A DNA stretch of 44,280 bases from contig CAXTEJ010000028.1 of NCBI GenBank assembly GCA_964243295.1, positions 1 to 44,280 on the forward strand, written 5' to 3'. Positions 1 to 8,303 of this stretch are shown here, one piece after another. The DNA comes from CAXTEJ01 sp964243295 (GTDB taxonomy: Bacteria; Actinomycetota; Actinomycetes; Actinomycetales; Angustibacteraceae). The notes below the pieces were generated by a model that did no database searches, was not told the origin of the DNA, and worked only from the letters and a program-made list of their open reading frames with translations. Within the stretch, counting starts at the first letter, position 1. Every line of letters starts with the position of its first letter. Made by a program: the position numbers and the translations under genes.

Positions 1-113
1 TGAACAACCTCGTCCTGCTCTGCGGCCACCACCACGACACCATCCACCACACCGGCTGGACCGTGAAGATCACCGAAGGCAGACCACGATTCACTCCACC
101 CATGCGCACCTGA
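1..113 (+). CDS. HNH endonuclease (DUF222/13E12-type), C-terminal fragment
   Basis: Only the last 36 codons lie in the window; the gene runs off the left edge. The reading frame starts at base 3 and stops at 111-113. The residues LVLLCGHHHDTIHHTGW match the end of an HNH nuclease domain, where the second Cys of the zinc knuckle is followed by the HH..H..GW signature. In actinobacteria this ending usually belongs to DUF222-HNH proteins, many of which are multicopy. The right edge of the window opens another such gene. Family call is good; biological role is unknown. Confidence 0.75.
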   Translation, partial: NNLVLLCGHHHDTIHHTGWTVKITEGRPRFTPPMRT

Positions 114-203
114 GAGCACCGAGCCATGACGTCACGACAGCGCGGCCGAACGCCTCCCGACGCGCCTGACCACGGCCAGACGCGCGCCGCCGCCCCCGAC
201 GCC

Positions 204-257
204 GACGCGTCCGATGCGTCCGATGCGTCCGATGCGCCCGACGAGCCCGACGAGCCA
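204..257. repeat. Six 9-bp tandem repeats in intergenic DNA
   Basis: Six consecutive 9-bp units of the type GATGCGTCC drift towards GACGAGCCC. They lie between the HNH gene end (113) and the 3' end of the reductase gene (284). A plus-strand frame through them would read as Asp-Ala-Ser repeats but runs into the reductase gene, so I do not call it coding. Confidence 0.7.
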
Positions 258-283
258 GCCAGCCGAAGGGCCGGATCCGGACA

Positions 284-1555
284 TCACAGGCGTTCGACGT
301 CGAGGGTGAATCCGTCGCGCCGCAACCGGTCGGCGAGCGGAGTGCCGATGCCGGTGGCAGGCGTGAGCACGCCGGCTGCAGGCGGCAGGTCGTCGAGAGC
401 GAGGGCGAGGATGGCCTCGCCGAGCATCACGCAGGTGGCGGCGTAGCCGGGGTCGCCCGAAGCGGCGACGGTGGTGCGGTAGCGCGTGCCGGACGTCGTC
501 GCCGCGGTGACCTCGACCCTGAAGTGGCCGCCTCGCCGGGTGCTCTCGCTGGGGCCCTGGCCCGGGGCGGGCAGCAGCCGGTCGAGCAGCAGCCGGGTCG
601 GCGGCAGGGCGAGGCCGGCGGCGAGGGACACCGTGCCGGCGGCCACCGCGCCCGCGAGCACCGGGGCGAGAGGGCTGCGGCCGACGCCGAGCAGCTCGCG
701 GTAGCGGAACCCGCGCCCGTACGACCAGCTCGTCAGGGCGTTGCTGCGGCGCACGATCCGGGTGTTGAAACCGGCCATCGCGAAGGGCGCGGTCCACCGA
801 CCGAGGTCGGCGTCCCAGCGCGGCAGCACGGCGTCGCCCTCGTCACCGGGCGCGGGCTCGGCGTCCCGGTCGGGGCTCAGGCCGTAGGGGTCGGCGACGA
901 GGCGGCGCTTGGCGGGGTCGGACCGGGCGGTGTCGACCTGGGTGCGCAGGCTGTCGACCGTGCCGCCGCTGACGCCACCGCGAACGGAGACGAGCAGGTA
1001 GGTGGTGGCGGTGAGCTCGCCGGCGCCGTCGGCTGCGGCACGCTCGGCCGTCAGCAGGACGCCGCCGTCGGAGGGCACCGAGTCGAACCCGCAGGCGTGC
1101 ACGATCCGCGCACCGGAGGCGACGGCCGCCGCGTGGTGGGCGTCGATGCTCTCGCGCACGAAGAGCACCTCGCCGGTGAGGTCGGCGTAGTGCGTCCCCG
1201 CGGCCGCGCACGCGGCGACGAGCGGCAGCCCGTGGCGGGCGTAAGGGCCGACGGTGCTGGCGACGGCGGTGGTGCGCGCGGCGAGCGCGGCCAGGGCGCC
1301 GTCGTCCGAGCTGTCGGCGACGATCAGCGGCCAGTCACCGGCGACGTCCCCCAGCCCGTCCCTGACCGCCCTGAGCCGCTCGAGCGAGCGCCCCGCCAGG
1401 CCGATGCGCGTGCCGGGTGGCGCCGAGCGCGCCAGGTGCTGAGCGGTCAGGCGGCCCACGAACCCCGTCGCGCCGAGGAGGACGACGTCGAGCTCGCGCG
1501 CACCCGCACCGCGCGGATCGGGTCGGGGCCAAGCGGCGCTCGCGTCGGACGTCAC
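284..1555 (-). CDS. Saccharopine dehydrogenase-like / trans-acting enoyl reductase family protein
   Basis: This 423-residue protein opens with a Rossmann nucleotide-binding motif (VVLLGATGFVGRLTAQHLA, about residues 24-42). That is typical of the saccharopine-dehydrogenase-like NAD(P)H-binding fold found in mycobacterial trans-acting enoyl reductases (Rv2953-like). HACGFDSVPSDGG and FRYRELLGVGRSP fit the same family. The start is GTG; 57 bp separate it from the divergent hydrolase gene. The family includes an enzyme of phthiocerol-type lipid synthesis, but no polyketide or lipid-synthesis genes are nearby, so the substrate is unknown and a general membrane-associated reductase role is the safest inference. 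Confidence 0.8.
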   Translation of the reverse strand: MTSDASAAWPRPDPRGAGARELDVVLLGATGFVGRLTAQHLARSAPPGTRIGLAGRSLERLRAVRDGLGDVAGDWPLIVADSSDDGALAALAARTTAVASTVGPYARHGLPLVAACAAAGTHYADLTGEVLFVRESIDAHHAAAVASGARIVHACGFDSVPSDGGVLLTAERAAADGAGELTATTYLLVSVRGGVSGGTVDSLRTQVDTARSDPAKRRLVADPYGLSPDRDAEPAPGDEGDAVLPRWDADLGRWTAPFAMAGFNTRIVRRSNALTSWSYGRGFRYRELLGVGRSPLAPVLAGAVAAGTVSLAAGLALPPTRLLLDRLLPAPGQGPSESTRRGGHFRVEVTAATTSGTRYRTTVAASGDPGYAATCVMLGEAILALALDDLPPAAGVLTPATGIGTPLADRLRRDGFTLDVERL

Positions 1556-1612
1556 CCTCGTGACCGTATCCGGGCTCCCCGGGCGCCGCCCGCTTCGCTA
1601 GCGTCACGGCGC

Positions 1613-3091
1613 ATGACCGCACCCGCACCGCTGCGCCGCCCCGCCGTGCTCGACGCCGTTCGCTACGCCGACCGCTGGCTCGGCGCGCAGCAGCGCCGGC
1701 TGCGGGTGCCCGGCGTGCAGGTGGCCGTCTGGTACGACGGGGAGGTCGTCCTGTCGTCAGCCCACGGCCACGCCGACCTGCGTGCCGGCACCCCGCTGAC
1801 GACCGAGCACCTGTTCCGGATCGCCTCGCACTCCAAGACCTTCACCGCCACGGCGGTGCTCCAGCTCGTGGAGGCCGGCCGGCTGCGGTTGGACGACACG
1901 GCGCAGACCTGGTTGCCGTTCCTCGCCGGCGCACCGCTCGGGTCGGTGACCCTGCACCAGATGCTGGCGCACACCGGTGGCGTCACCCGCGACGGCGACG
2001 ACAGTTCTCACTGGCAGCTCGTCAAGCCGTTCCCGGACGCCGACGAGCTGCGCCGGATCGCCCTGTCCGACAGCGCCGCCGTCCTCGGCACCGACGAGCG
2101 GTTCAAGTACTCGAACATCAGCTACTCGCTGCTCGGCGCCGTCATCGAGGCCGCCTCGGGCATGCCCTACGCGGCGTACGTCGAGGAGCACGTCGTGCAG
2201 CGCCTCGGCCTGACGAACACCGGCCCCGAGCTCGACGCCACGCGCGCCGGCGAGTACGCCACCGGGCACACCGCTCTGGCGTACGCCGACGAGCGGCTGC
2301 CCGTCGAGCACGTCGACACCCGCGCGATGGCCGCGGCGACGGGGTTCTACGGCACCGCCGAGGACATCGTTCAGTACGCCGCAGCTCACCTGCCCGGCGA
2401 CGAGCGGCTGCTGTCCGACACGACCAAGCGGCTCATGCAACGGCCCGTCGGGCCGGTCGACGACGCCGGCCCCGAGCAGTACGCCCTGGGCCTGGGTGTC
2501 ACCGAGGTGGCCGGACGACGGCTGCTCGGCCACGGGGGCGGCTATCCCGGCCACATCACACGCACGCTGTTCGACCCGGCAGCCCGGCTCGCCGTCTCGG
2601 TGTTCACCAACGCCATCGACGGGCCGGCGGCGGCCCTCGCCCGCGGGGTGGTGCAGATCGTCGACCTCGCGGCGCGAGCCGACGCCGAGCTGCGCGAGTC
2701 CGTTGCGACGACCGCGACGCCAACCACGGCGACGACCGTCGACGAGGCGGCCGCCGAGTCCTTCACGGGCCGCTTCGCCGACCTGTGGGGCACCGCCGAC
2801 GTGGTCGCCCTCTGCGGCCGCCTCGTCGTCGTCGACCCCATCGCGGCCGACCCGGTCGAGGACGTCACGTGGCTCACGGTCGTGGACGGCGACACGCTCG
2901 CGGTCGAGCGCGACAGCGGCTACGGCGCCCCCGGCGAGACCCTGCGCTACGACCGCGCGGACGACGGCAGCACCCGCTCGGTCCGGGCCGCCGGAGGGGC
3001 CACGTGGTACCCCGCCGACCGCTTCGCCGCGTCCATCGCGTCCCGCGGCACCGTCGACCTGGCGTCGGGCGGCGACGCCCTCCGGGTCTGA
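1613..3091 (+). CDS. Serine hydrolase, beta-lactamase class C / D-aminopeptidase-like
   Basis: The 492-residue protein carries all three penicillin-binding-fold motifs: SxxK as S72-H-S-K75, YxN as Y166-S-N168, and HGG at H307-G309 in place of KTG. These define the beta-lactamase-related hydrolases (class C, esterases, D-aminopeptidases). I chose the ATG at 1613 because residues from there match the family; the same frame is open far upstream, but only as antisense to the reductase gene. There is no obvious signal peptide, so a cytosolic esterase or peptidase is more likely than a cell-wall enzyme. A C-terminal domain of about 150 residues after the HGG motif resembles the extra beta-barrel of some family members. 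Substrate cannot be predicted. Confidence 0.85.
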   Translation: MTAPAPLRRPAVLDAVRYADRWLGAQQRRLRVPGVQVAVWYDGEVVLSSAHGHADLRAGTPLTTEHLFRIASHSKTFTATAVLQLVEAGRLRLDDTAQTWLPFLAGAPLGSVTLHQMLAHTGGVTRDGDDSSHWQLVKPFPDADELRRIALSDSAAVLGTDERFKYSNISYSLLGAVIEAASGMPYAAYVEEHVVQRLGLTNTGPELDATRAGEYATGHTALAYADERLPVEHVDTRAMAAATGFYGTAEDIVQYAAAHLPGDERLLSDTTKRLMQRPVGPVDDAGPEQYALGLGVTEVAGRRLLGHGGGYPGHITRTLFDPAARLAVSVFTNAIDGPAAALARGVVQIVDLAARADAELRESVATTATPTTATTVDEAAAESFTGRFADLWGTADVVALCGRLVVVDPIAADPVEDVTWLTVVDGDTLAVERDSGYGAPGETLRYDRADDGSTRSVRAAGGATWYPADRFAASIASRGTVDLASGGDALRV

Positions 3092-3116
3092 GGTTCGCTG
3101 GTGCGCGAGGTGATGC

Positions 3117-3168
3117 GCCGGCACCTGGCCGGACCTCGCGATAAGCCGGCACCTGGCCGGACCTCGCG
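3117..3168. repeat. Two identical 24-bp direct repeats after the hydrolase gene
   Basis: Copies at 3117-3140 and 3145-3168 are identical and 4 bp apart. They contain the inner dyad GGCACCTGGCC. They sit in the convergent gap between the hydrolase gene (stop 3091) and the small minus-strand gene (stop 3229). Function is unknown. Confidence 0.85.
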
Positions 3169-3228
3169 GTCAGCCGGGCGACCCGCGCCGCCTGGTGCGG
3201 CCAGCGCGTCCCGGCGCGGCCCGGTCGC

Positions 3229-3597
3229 TCAGGCCCGCAAGTCGATGACGTGGTGCTGCTCGGTCAGGTCGATGACCTGCCGGGCGGCGCCGTACAGCTG
3301 CCCGACGTCAGGGTGCGGGAGGTCGACGTGGGCAGTGCGCAGGAACACCGCGAACTGCTCGACCGTCATGTCGGGCAGCAGCTCGCCGTCACGGACGTCG
3401 GCACCGGCCGTGTCGGCGCCCTCGGCCGCGTCGTACCAGTGGCTCGACCGCCGGCGTCCGTGGCCCGGATCGGACGCGTGCTCGTCGGGGCCGGACCGGC
3501 GGGGCAGCAGGGAGATGCTCTCGGCCGGCTCGACCACGGGGGCGGCCGCCATGGGACGCACCCTCCAGGTGGTGCTGCCGACGGGCTCGATCCGCAT
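3229..3597 (-). CDS. Small hypothetical protein
   Basis: I do not recognise this 122-residue protein. It begins MRIEPVGSTTWRVRP and ends with a region that looks helical (about residues 80-122, rich in V, L and H). The ATG at 3597 is preferred over an in-frame upstream ATG at 3624 because GGGAGAG lies 6 nt upstream of it. It is convergent with the hydrolase gene and divergent from bpa, with about 120 bp to the bpa start. No membrane segment or catalytic motif is visible. Confidence 0.6.
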   Translation of the reverse strand: MRIEPVGSTTWRVRPMAAAPVVEPAESISLLPRRSGPDEHASDPGHGRRRSSHWYDAAEGADTAGADVRDGELLPDMTVEQFAVFLRTAHVDLPHPDVGQLYGAARQVIDLTEQHHVIDLRA

Positions 3598-3720
3598 CGC
3601 GCTCTCCCTTGCCGCAGGTGGCACCTCGCGTCACCCTCTTCGGCAGGGTAGGCAGGTTCCTGAGGAGAACGCAGCCGGGCAGACCGGGCAGAACCCGAAC
3701 GGGCTAGGCAGGATGGGCGC

Positions 3721-4344
3721 ATGAGCCAGCCCAGCCAGCAGCCCGCCAGCGCGTCCGACGGGCGGACCGACGGTCAGCCCGACGACGACCAGGCCGACCC
3801 GAGCCGCTACGTCGTGGTCACGCAGGACGGCACGGGCGTGGCGGGCCTCGGCGAGGCAGGCCGGTCGGGGGAAGGGGGCGTCGAGCGCACCGAGCGCAAC
3901 CCCGCCGAGCTGGTCGAGCGGCCCGCCAAGGTCATGCGCATCGGCAGCATGATCAAGCAGCTGCTCGAGGAGGTGCGGTCGGCGCCGCTGGACGAGGCCG
4001 GCCGGGCCCGGATGGCGCAGATCCACGCGCAGTCCATCGCCGAGCTCGAGGAGGGGCTCGCGCCCGAGCTCGTCGACGAGCTGCGCCGCGTGGCGCTGCC
4101 GTTCGCCGAGGGCTCGACCCCGACCGACCCCGAGCTGCGCATCGCCCAGGCCCAGCTGGTCGGGTGGCTGGAGGGCCTGTTCCACGGCATCCAGACCGCG
4201 CTGGTCGCCCAGCAGATGGCCGTCCAGCAGCAGGCGGCTCAGGGCGACCAGCGGCGCGCCCTGCCGCCGGGCCGCAACCCGCAGCGGTCCGGCGAGCCGC
4301 CCGCGGAGGTGCCCGACGTCCGCGGCACGGGGCAGTACCTGTGA
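3721..4344 (+). CDS. bpa: Bacterial proteasome activator Bpa/PafE
   Basis: This 207-residue protein matches the DUF2587 family. A flexible acidic N terminus is followed by RYVVVTQDG and a helical core (about residues 60-165) containing KVMRIGSMIKQLLEE, APELVDELRRVALPF and LVGWLEGLFHGIQTALVAQQ. It ends exactly in GQYL. In Mycobacterium, Bpa forms an ATP-independent ring that docks through this GQYL tail onto the 20S core and opens it for unfolded or pupylation-independent substrates. The intact tail implies that the host keeps a 20S proteasome elsewhere. The next gene starts 44 bp downstream and may be co-transcribed. Confidence 0.93.
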   Translation: MSQPSQQPASASDGRTDGQPDDDQADPSRYVVVTQDGTGVAGLGEAGRSGEGGVERTERNPAELVERPAKVMRIGSMIKQLLEEVRSAPLDEAGRARMAQIHAQSIAELEEGLAPELVDELRRVALPFAEGSTPTDPELRIAQAQLVGWLEGLFHGIQTALVAQQMAVQQQAAQGDQRRALPPGRNPQRSGEPPAEVPDVRGTGQYL

Positions 4345-4388
4345 CCCGCTCGCGCCATTGACACGGCTGCGCTGATGAGACTGCGCTG

Positions 4389-4856
4389 ATGGGGCTGCGC
4401 GACTGGCGCGAGCGCCGCCGGGCGACGTCCGAGTACGGCGAGGGCGTGTGGCGGTTGACCGCCGACCGGCTCGGTCGCGGCCTGCGCAGCTTCGAGAAGA
4501 TGGCTGCCGCCTCGGCCGAGGGGGCGGCGCGAGACGAGCTCGAGGACGCCTTCGGGCTGCTGACCGACGCCGTGGCCGACGCGCGGCTGGCGTGCGCCGC
4601 CGCCCACGCGGTCGCGCCGAGCAGCAGCACCGACGTCCCGGCCGGCCCGCGGGGCGTCCACCCGGGCATCCACAACCGGCTGACGCGCATCGGCGCCGAC
4701 ATCGCCGCCGCCGCAGAGGGCGCGGCTCTGGTGCGGGCGGGCGACGCGTCGGCGTCCGGCCGGGTGCACCGGCGGGCGGTGCGGCTGCGTGCGGAGGCGG
4801 CCGACGTCCGGGCGCTGGCGCAGGCGCAACAGGTCGACGCCCCGCAGGGTGCCTGA
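4389..4856 (+). CDS. Conserved hypothetical protein downstream of bpa
   Basis: This 155-residue protein is very alanine- and arginine-rich and probably almost entirely alpha-helical. It begins MGLRDWRERRRATSEYGEGVW and has long Ala/Arg/Glu helices (about 20-75 and 100-150). No membrane segment or enzyme motif is visible. An 11-bp direct repeat (4367-4377 and 4381-4391) overlaps the start codon, and no clear ribosome-binding site precedes it, so the start is less certain than the frame. Its position after bpa suggests co-expression. The function is unknown. Confidence 0.6.
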   Translation: MGLRDWRERRRATSEYGEGVWRLTADRLGRGLRSFEKMAAASAEGAARDELEDAFGLLTDAVADARLACAAAHAVAPSSSTDVPAGPRGVHPGIHNRLTRIGADIAAAAEGAALVRAGDASASGRVHRRAVRLRAEAADVRALAQAQQVDAPQGA

Positions 4857-4973
4857 GCAGCGCGCCCGACGCTGCGTCACCGACCCGCGGGTCATCGTCG
4901 AAGCGGGAACCGAGGCGGCCTCGACTGCAGGCGGTCGCCGCACCTCGTCGTCGGCGTACGGCATGCTCGGTGA

Positions 4974-5726
4974 GTGATCGCCGCCCCACCCCCGGCCGAC
5001 GTGCCCGTGCCCGACGCGGTGCGGCGCCTCGCCGCCGGGGAAGCGCTGGAACCGCTGTGGCGCAACCAAGTGGGTGGTCTCACCTTCGCGGTGGGCGACG
5101 ACCGCGTCGTGAAGTGGTCACCCCGGTCGCGGTCACGGTCGATCGGCCTGGCGCTCGAGGCCGAGCGGTTGGCGTGGGCCGCGCCGTACGCCGCGGTGCC
5201 ACGCGTGCTCGACGCCGGCAGCGACGCCGCGGGCAGCTGGATGGTGACCGCCCGCCTTCCCGGCGAGAGCGCGGTGGCGCCGCGCTGGCTGGCCGACCCG
5301 GTGACCGCCGTCCGGGCCGTCGGCGAGGGCCTGCGGTCGCTGCACGACGCGCTGCCGGTCGCGGACTGCCCGTTCGAGTGGTCGGCGGGCAGCCGGCTCG
5401 CCGCCCACGCCGAGGTGAGGGCGCTCGACCCGTGGCGCGAGCCGCCGCCGGACGACCTGCTGGTCGTCTGCCACGGCGACGCCTGCGCGCCCAACACCCT
5501 CATCGCGGACGACGGTCGCTGGGTCGCGCACGTCGACCTCGGCCGGCTCGGGGTCGGCGACCGGTGGTCGGACATCGCGATCGCCACGTACAGCACGACC
5601 TGGAACTACGGCGAGGGCTACGAGGACACGCTGCTCGAGGCGTACGGCGTCGCGCCCGACCCCGTGCGCACCGCCTACTACCGCGCCCTGTGGGACCTCG
5701 AGCCCGAGCCGTCCGACCCGCGCTGA
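4974..5726 (+). CDS. APH-type aminoglycoside/small-molecule phosphotransferase
   Basis: The 250-residue protein has the kinase-like APH fold. The catalytic loop is H167-G-D169 with N174 (CHGDACAPN), and the metal-binding segment is D188-L-G190 in place of DFG, followed by WSDIA. K47 in VVKWSP is the likely ATP-binding lysine. This organisation matches APH(3')-type kinases. The length is near the family's usual 250-270 residues. The start is GTG. Because such kinases also act on non-antibiotic substrates and there is no mobile context, I would not call it resistance from sequence alone. The ribokinase gene begins 9 bp downstream, so the two are probably co-transcribed. Confidence 0.8.
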   Translation: MIAAPPPADVPVPDAVRRLAAGEALEPLWRNQVGGLTFAVGDDRVVKWSPRSRSRSIGLALEAERLAWAAPYAAVPRVLDAGSDAAGSWMVTARLPGESAVAPRWLADPVTAVRAVGEGLRSLHDALPVADCPFEWSAGSRLAAHAEVRALDPWREPPPDDLLVVCHGDACAPNTLIADDGRWVAHVDLGRLGVGDRWSDIAIATYSTTWNYGEGYEDTLLEAYGVAPDPVRTAYYRALWDLEPEPSDPR

Positions 5727-5735
5727 GCGTCGGGC

Positions 5736-6686
5736 ATGATGCCTCGCGTGAGCAGCGTCAGCGTGGTCGTCCTCGCCTCCCTCAACGCCGACCTGGTGGT
5801 GGCCGTCGACGCGCGCCCGGCCGGCGGCGAGACCGTGCTCGGCGGCGACCTGGTGGTGCACCCCGGCGGGAAGGGCGGCAACCAGGCCGCGGCCGCGGCG
5901 CTGGCCGGTGCCGACGTCCGGGTGGTCGGGCGGGTGGGCGACGACGCCTACGGGCCGATGCTGCGCGAGGCGCTCGCCGCTGCCGGCGCCGACGTGAGCG
6001 GCGTGGTCACGACCCCGTCGCGGGCCAGCGGCGTCGCCCTCATCACCGTCACGCCCGACGGCGAGAACAGCATCGTGGTGGCCTCGGGCGCCAACGACGC
6101 CGTCAGCCCGGACGACGTCACCGACCTGGGCGGCGCGGGCGTGGCGGTCGTGCAGCTGGAGGTGCCGCTGGCCGCCGTGGTCGCGCTCGCCGAGCGCTGC
6201 GCGGCTGCGGGCACCCGGCTCGTGCTCAACGCCGCCCCGCCGCGCGACGACGTGCCGGCGTCCGTGCTGGCTGTGTGCGACCCGCTCGTCGTCAACGCGC
6301 ACGAGGCGGCCGCGCTGACCGGCCGGCCGGTGCCCGAGGACGCCGACGCCGCCGCGAGGGTCGCCGCCGCCCTGCAGGACCTCGGCTGCCGCAGCGTCGT
6401 GCTGACCCTCGGCGGGGCCGGGGCCGTCGTCCGGGACGCGAGCGGCACCTGGCGGGTTTCAGCGCCCCCCGTCGAGCGGGTCGTCGACACCACGGGCGCC
6501 GGCGACTGCCTGGTCGGCACGCTCGCGGCCCGGCTCGCCGCCGGGGACGACCTGCCCACCGCCACCGCCGACGCCGTGCGCACCGCGACGCAGGCCGTCC
6601 TGCGCGCGGGGGCGCAGTCGTCGTACGTCTCTCGCGAGCAGGCGCTCACCGTGGCGGTTGGAGCGCCGGTGCGCCTCGACGCCTGA
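5736..6686 (+). CDS. rbsK: Ribokinase (PfkB family)
   Basis: The 316-residue protein is a clear PfkB-family sugar kinase. The N-terminal substrate-binding signature is HPGGKGGNQAAAAA (42-55) and the C-terminal catalytic signature is D251-TTGAGD257, in which the last Asp is the base. Family knowledge: RbsK phosphorylates D-ribose to ribose 5-phosphate with ATP. No ribose transporter, rbsD or LacI regulator is nearby, so the actual pentose or nucleoside substrate is open. Two adjacent ATG codons (5736 and 5739) are possible starts. The gene follows the phosphotransferase by 9 bp and ends convergent with qorB. Confidence 0.88.
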   Translation: MMPRVSSVSVVVLASLNADLVVAVDARPAGGETVLGGDLVVHPGGKGGNQAAAAALAGADVRVVGRVGDDAYGPMLREALAAAGADVSGVVTTPSRASGVALITVTPDGENSIVVASGANDAVSPDDVTDLGGAGVAVVQLEVPLAAVVALAERCAAAGTRLVLNAAPPRDDVPASVLAVCDPLVVNAHEAAALTGRPVPEDADAAARVAAALQDLGCRSVVLTLGGAGAVVRDASGTWRVSAPPVERVVDTTGAGDCLVGTLAARLAAGDDLPTATADAVRTATQAVLRAGAQSSYVSREQALTVAVGAPVRLDA

Positions 6687-6818
6687 CGGCTGACGGCTGC
6701 GCGAGGTCGGCGCGCCGCAGCCTCACTCCCCCGAAGCCGTCCACAGCGATGACCGTCGGAACCGGCGGTCGCCGTCCGTGGGCTGACGACAACCGGCGTC
6801 CCCCGGCGTCCCTGCGCT

Positions 6819-7694
6819 CTAGGCCGAGCGCAGCCGCGTCACCGCCTCGCCCAGGTGCTGCTCCAGACCGGTGGTCGGGCGCCCGATGAGGCGCGCGAGG
6901 TCACCGGTCTCGACGAGCAGGTCGCCGCGAGCGATCCCGGCGTCGCTGTCGGCGAGCATCGTGGCGACGCCTTGCGGCAGCCCGAAGCCCGCGAGCTGCT
7001 CGGCGAGCGCCTGCTCGGGCACGTCCTGGTAGCGCACCTCCTGGCGGGCGACCCGGCGCAGGGTCGACGCGTACTCGGACAGCGTGAAGGCCTCGTCACC
7101 GCCGAGCTCGTAGGTGCGGCCGAGGTGACCGTCCTGCGTGAGCACCGCTGCGGCCGCCTCGGCGTAGTCGAGGCGGGCAGCCGCGCTCACGCGCCCGTCA
7201 CCCGCGGCGCCGAGCACGACGCCGGACGCCAGCTGGGTCTCCAGCTGCCCGGAGTAGTTCTCGAGGTACCACGAGTTGCGCAGCAGCACGACGTCCAGCC
7301 CGGACGCCGCCAGCGCCCGCTCGGTGGCGGCGTGCTCCTGCGCGAGCTGCATGCGCGAGGAGGTGGCGCCCACGATGCTCGTGTAGGCGACCTGGCCGAC
7401 GCCTGCGCTCACGGCCGCGTCGATCACGGCCTGGTGCTGCCGCGGCCGGTCGGCGCCGGTGGTGCTGGCGGAGATGAACAGCAGCCGGTCGGTGCCGGCG
7501 AGGGCGGCGGAGAGCGAGGACGCGTCGTCGTAGTCGGCGACGCGGGTCTGCACCCCCAGCGCTGCGAGCGAGGCCAGCCGTCCGGCGTCCCGACCGAGGG
7601 CGCGGACGTCCTGCGCGGGGACGCCGCGCGCGAGCAGGGCGCGGACGACGAGCTGGCCGAGGTGGCCGGTGGCGCCGGTGATCGTGATGGTCAT
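6819..7694 (-). CDS. qorB: NAD(P)H:quinone oxidoreductase, QorB-like (NmrA/SDR)
   Basis: The 291-residue protein begins MTITITGATGHLGQLVVRAL, a GxxGxxG dinucleotide-binding motif of atypical SDRs. LLFISASTTGADRPRQHQ, YTSIVGA and LLRNSWYLENY match E. coli QorB (YtfG), which reduces quinones with NADPH. It is divergent from an HxlR-type regulator, the same arrangement as ytfG/ytfH in E. coli and qor2/qorR in Corynebacterium. A perfect inverted repeat lies in the 115-bp intergenic region. The role is inferred as detoxification of quinones or diamide-like stressors under control of the neighbouring regulator. Confidence 0.85.
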   Translation of the reverse strand: MTITITGATGHLGQLVVRALLARGVPAQDVRALGRDAGRLASLAALGVQTRVADYDDASSLSAALAGTDRLLFISASTTGADRPRQHQAVIDAAVSAGVGQVAYTSIVGATSSRMQLAQEHAATERALAASGLDVVLLRNSWYLENYSGQLETQLASGVVLGAAGDGRVSAAARLDYAEAAAAVLTQDGHLGRTYELGGDEAFTLSEYASTLRRVARQEVRYQDVPEQALAEQLAGFGLPQGVATMLADSDAGIARGDLLVETGDLARLIGRPTTGLEQHLGEAVTRLRSA

Positions 7695-7785
7695 GATGTG
7701 CTGCCTCTCGGGTTCGGGTGCTTCGCACGTCGGTGCGTGCCCGTGTCAACCGCCTCCTCACGACTGAACTTCCTCAGGGAGAGTA

Positions 7786-7806
7786 CGCACCTTGGAGTAA
7801 GGTGCG
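7786..7806. promoter_or_regulatory. Candidate operator for the HxlR/QorR regulator
   Basis: A perfect inverted repeat, CGCACCTT-N5-AAGGTGCG, lies in the qorB-hxlR divergent intergenic region. It ends 3 bp before the GTG start of the regulator. Its position would let a bound dimer block translation initiation or transcription of its own gene. Family members bind short dyads in the shared promoter, so this is the best candidate site. Confidence 0.65.
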
Positions 7807-7809
7807 CTG

Positions 7810-8229
7810 GTGACGGTGACCGAGGCTCCGTGGCGGGCGATCTACCCCGACGGCGTCTTTCCCGCCGGCTGCCCGACGCGGGCGCTGCTCGAGCGCGTGA
7901 CCAGCAAGTGGGGCGTGCTCGTGCTGATCGCGCTGTCGGAGGGCGAGCCGCTGCGCTGGAGCGAGCTGCGGCGGCGGGCCGACGGCGTCAGCGAGAAGAT
8001 GCTGGCCCAGACCCTCAAGGCGCTCGCGGCGGACGGACTGGTGCACCGCGACGCCAGGCCGGTCGTCCCGCCGCACGTCGAGTACTCGCTCACGCCGGAC
8101 GGCGTCGAGCTGGGCCGACTGCTCACCCCGCTGATGGGCTGGATGGCCGAGCGCGCCGAGCGCACAGCCGCGGGCACCGCCGCGGGCACAGCCGCGGGCA
8201 CCGCCGCGGGCACCGCCGCGGAAGGTTGA
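7810..8229 (+). CDS. HxlR-family redox-type transcriptional regulator (QorR-like)
   Basis: The 139-residue winged-helix protein (DUF24/HxlR) has the family features: FPAGCPTRALLERVTSKWG near the N terminus, LRWSELRRRADGVSEKMLAQTL as the recognition region and a wing ending in VEYSLTPDG. Cys21 is the conserved cysteine that QorR-type proteins oxidise to leave DNA. The GTG start follows the inverted repeat almost directly, and only a weak AAGG is present. The C terminus is unusual: after the normal family end it continues as a TAAG tetrapeptide repeat from a 12-bp tandem repeat. Confidence 0.85.
   Translation: MTVTEAPWRAIYPDGVFPAGCPTRALLERVTSKWGVLVLIALSEGEPLRWSELRRRADGVSEKMLAQTLKALAADGLVHRDARPVVPPHVEYSLTPDGVELGRLLTPLMGWMAERAERTAAGTAAGTAAGTAAGTAAEG
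8164..8222 (+). repeat. 12-bp in-frame tandem repeat, C terminus of HxlR regulator
   Basis: About five copies of a 12-bp unit (ACMGCCGCGGGC) encode repeated TAAG at the very end of the regulator. The unit is a multiple of three, so copy-number change would alter tail length without a frameshift. Confidence 0.85.
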
Positions 8230-8303
8230 GGTGGTCAGGGCAGCTCGCTTCGAGCCGACGCGGCGGGTGAGCAGCGGCGGGAGCGCAGCGCTGGGAGCAC
8301 CGG

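Noticed and set aside
126..446. Small plus-strand frame with Asp-Ala-Ser repeats
   Set aside because: It runs into the 3' end of the reductase gene on the other strand, lacks a ribosome-binding site and shows no family similarity.
1757..3124. Minus-strand frame opposite the beta-lactamase-like gene
   Set aside because: It has no family features, and the plus strand carries all three active-site motifs.
4358..4363. Perfect TTGACA as a promoter for the gene at 4389
   Set aside because: A -10 at the usual spacing is missing, and transcription would begin at or inside the gene start.
4974..5726. Acquired antibiotic-resistance gene
   Set aside because: Composition matches its neighbours and there is no mobile context; APH-fold kinases have many other substrates.
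4448..6889. Long plus-strand frame across the phosphotransferase and ribokinase
   Set aside because: It is almost entirely Arg/Gly/Ala and out of frame with two genes that have clear catalytic motifs.
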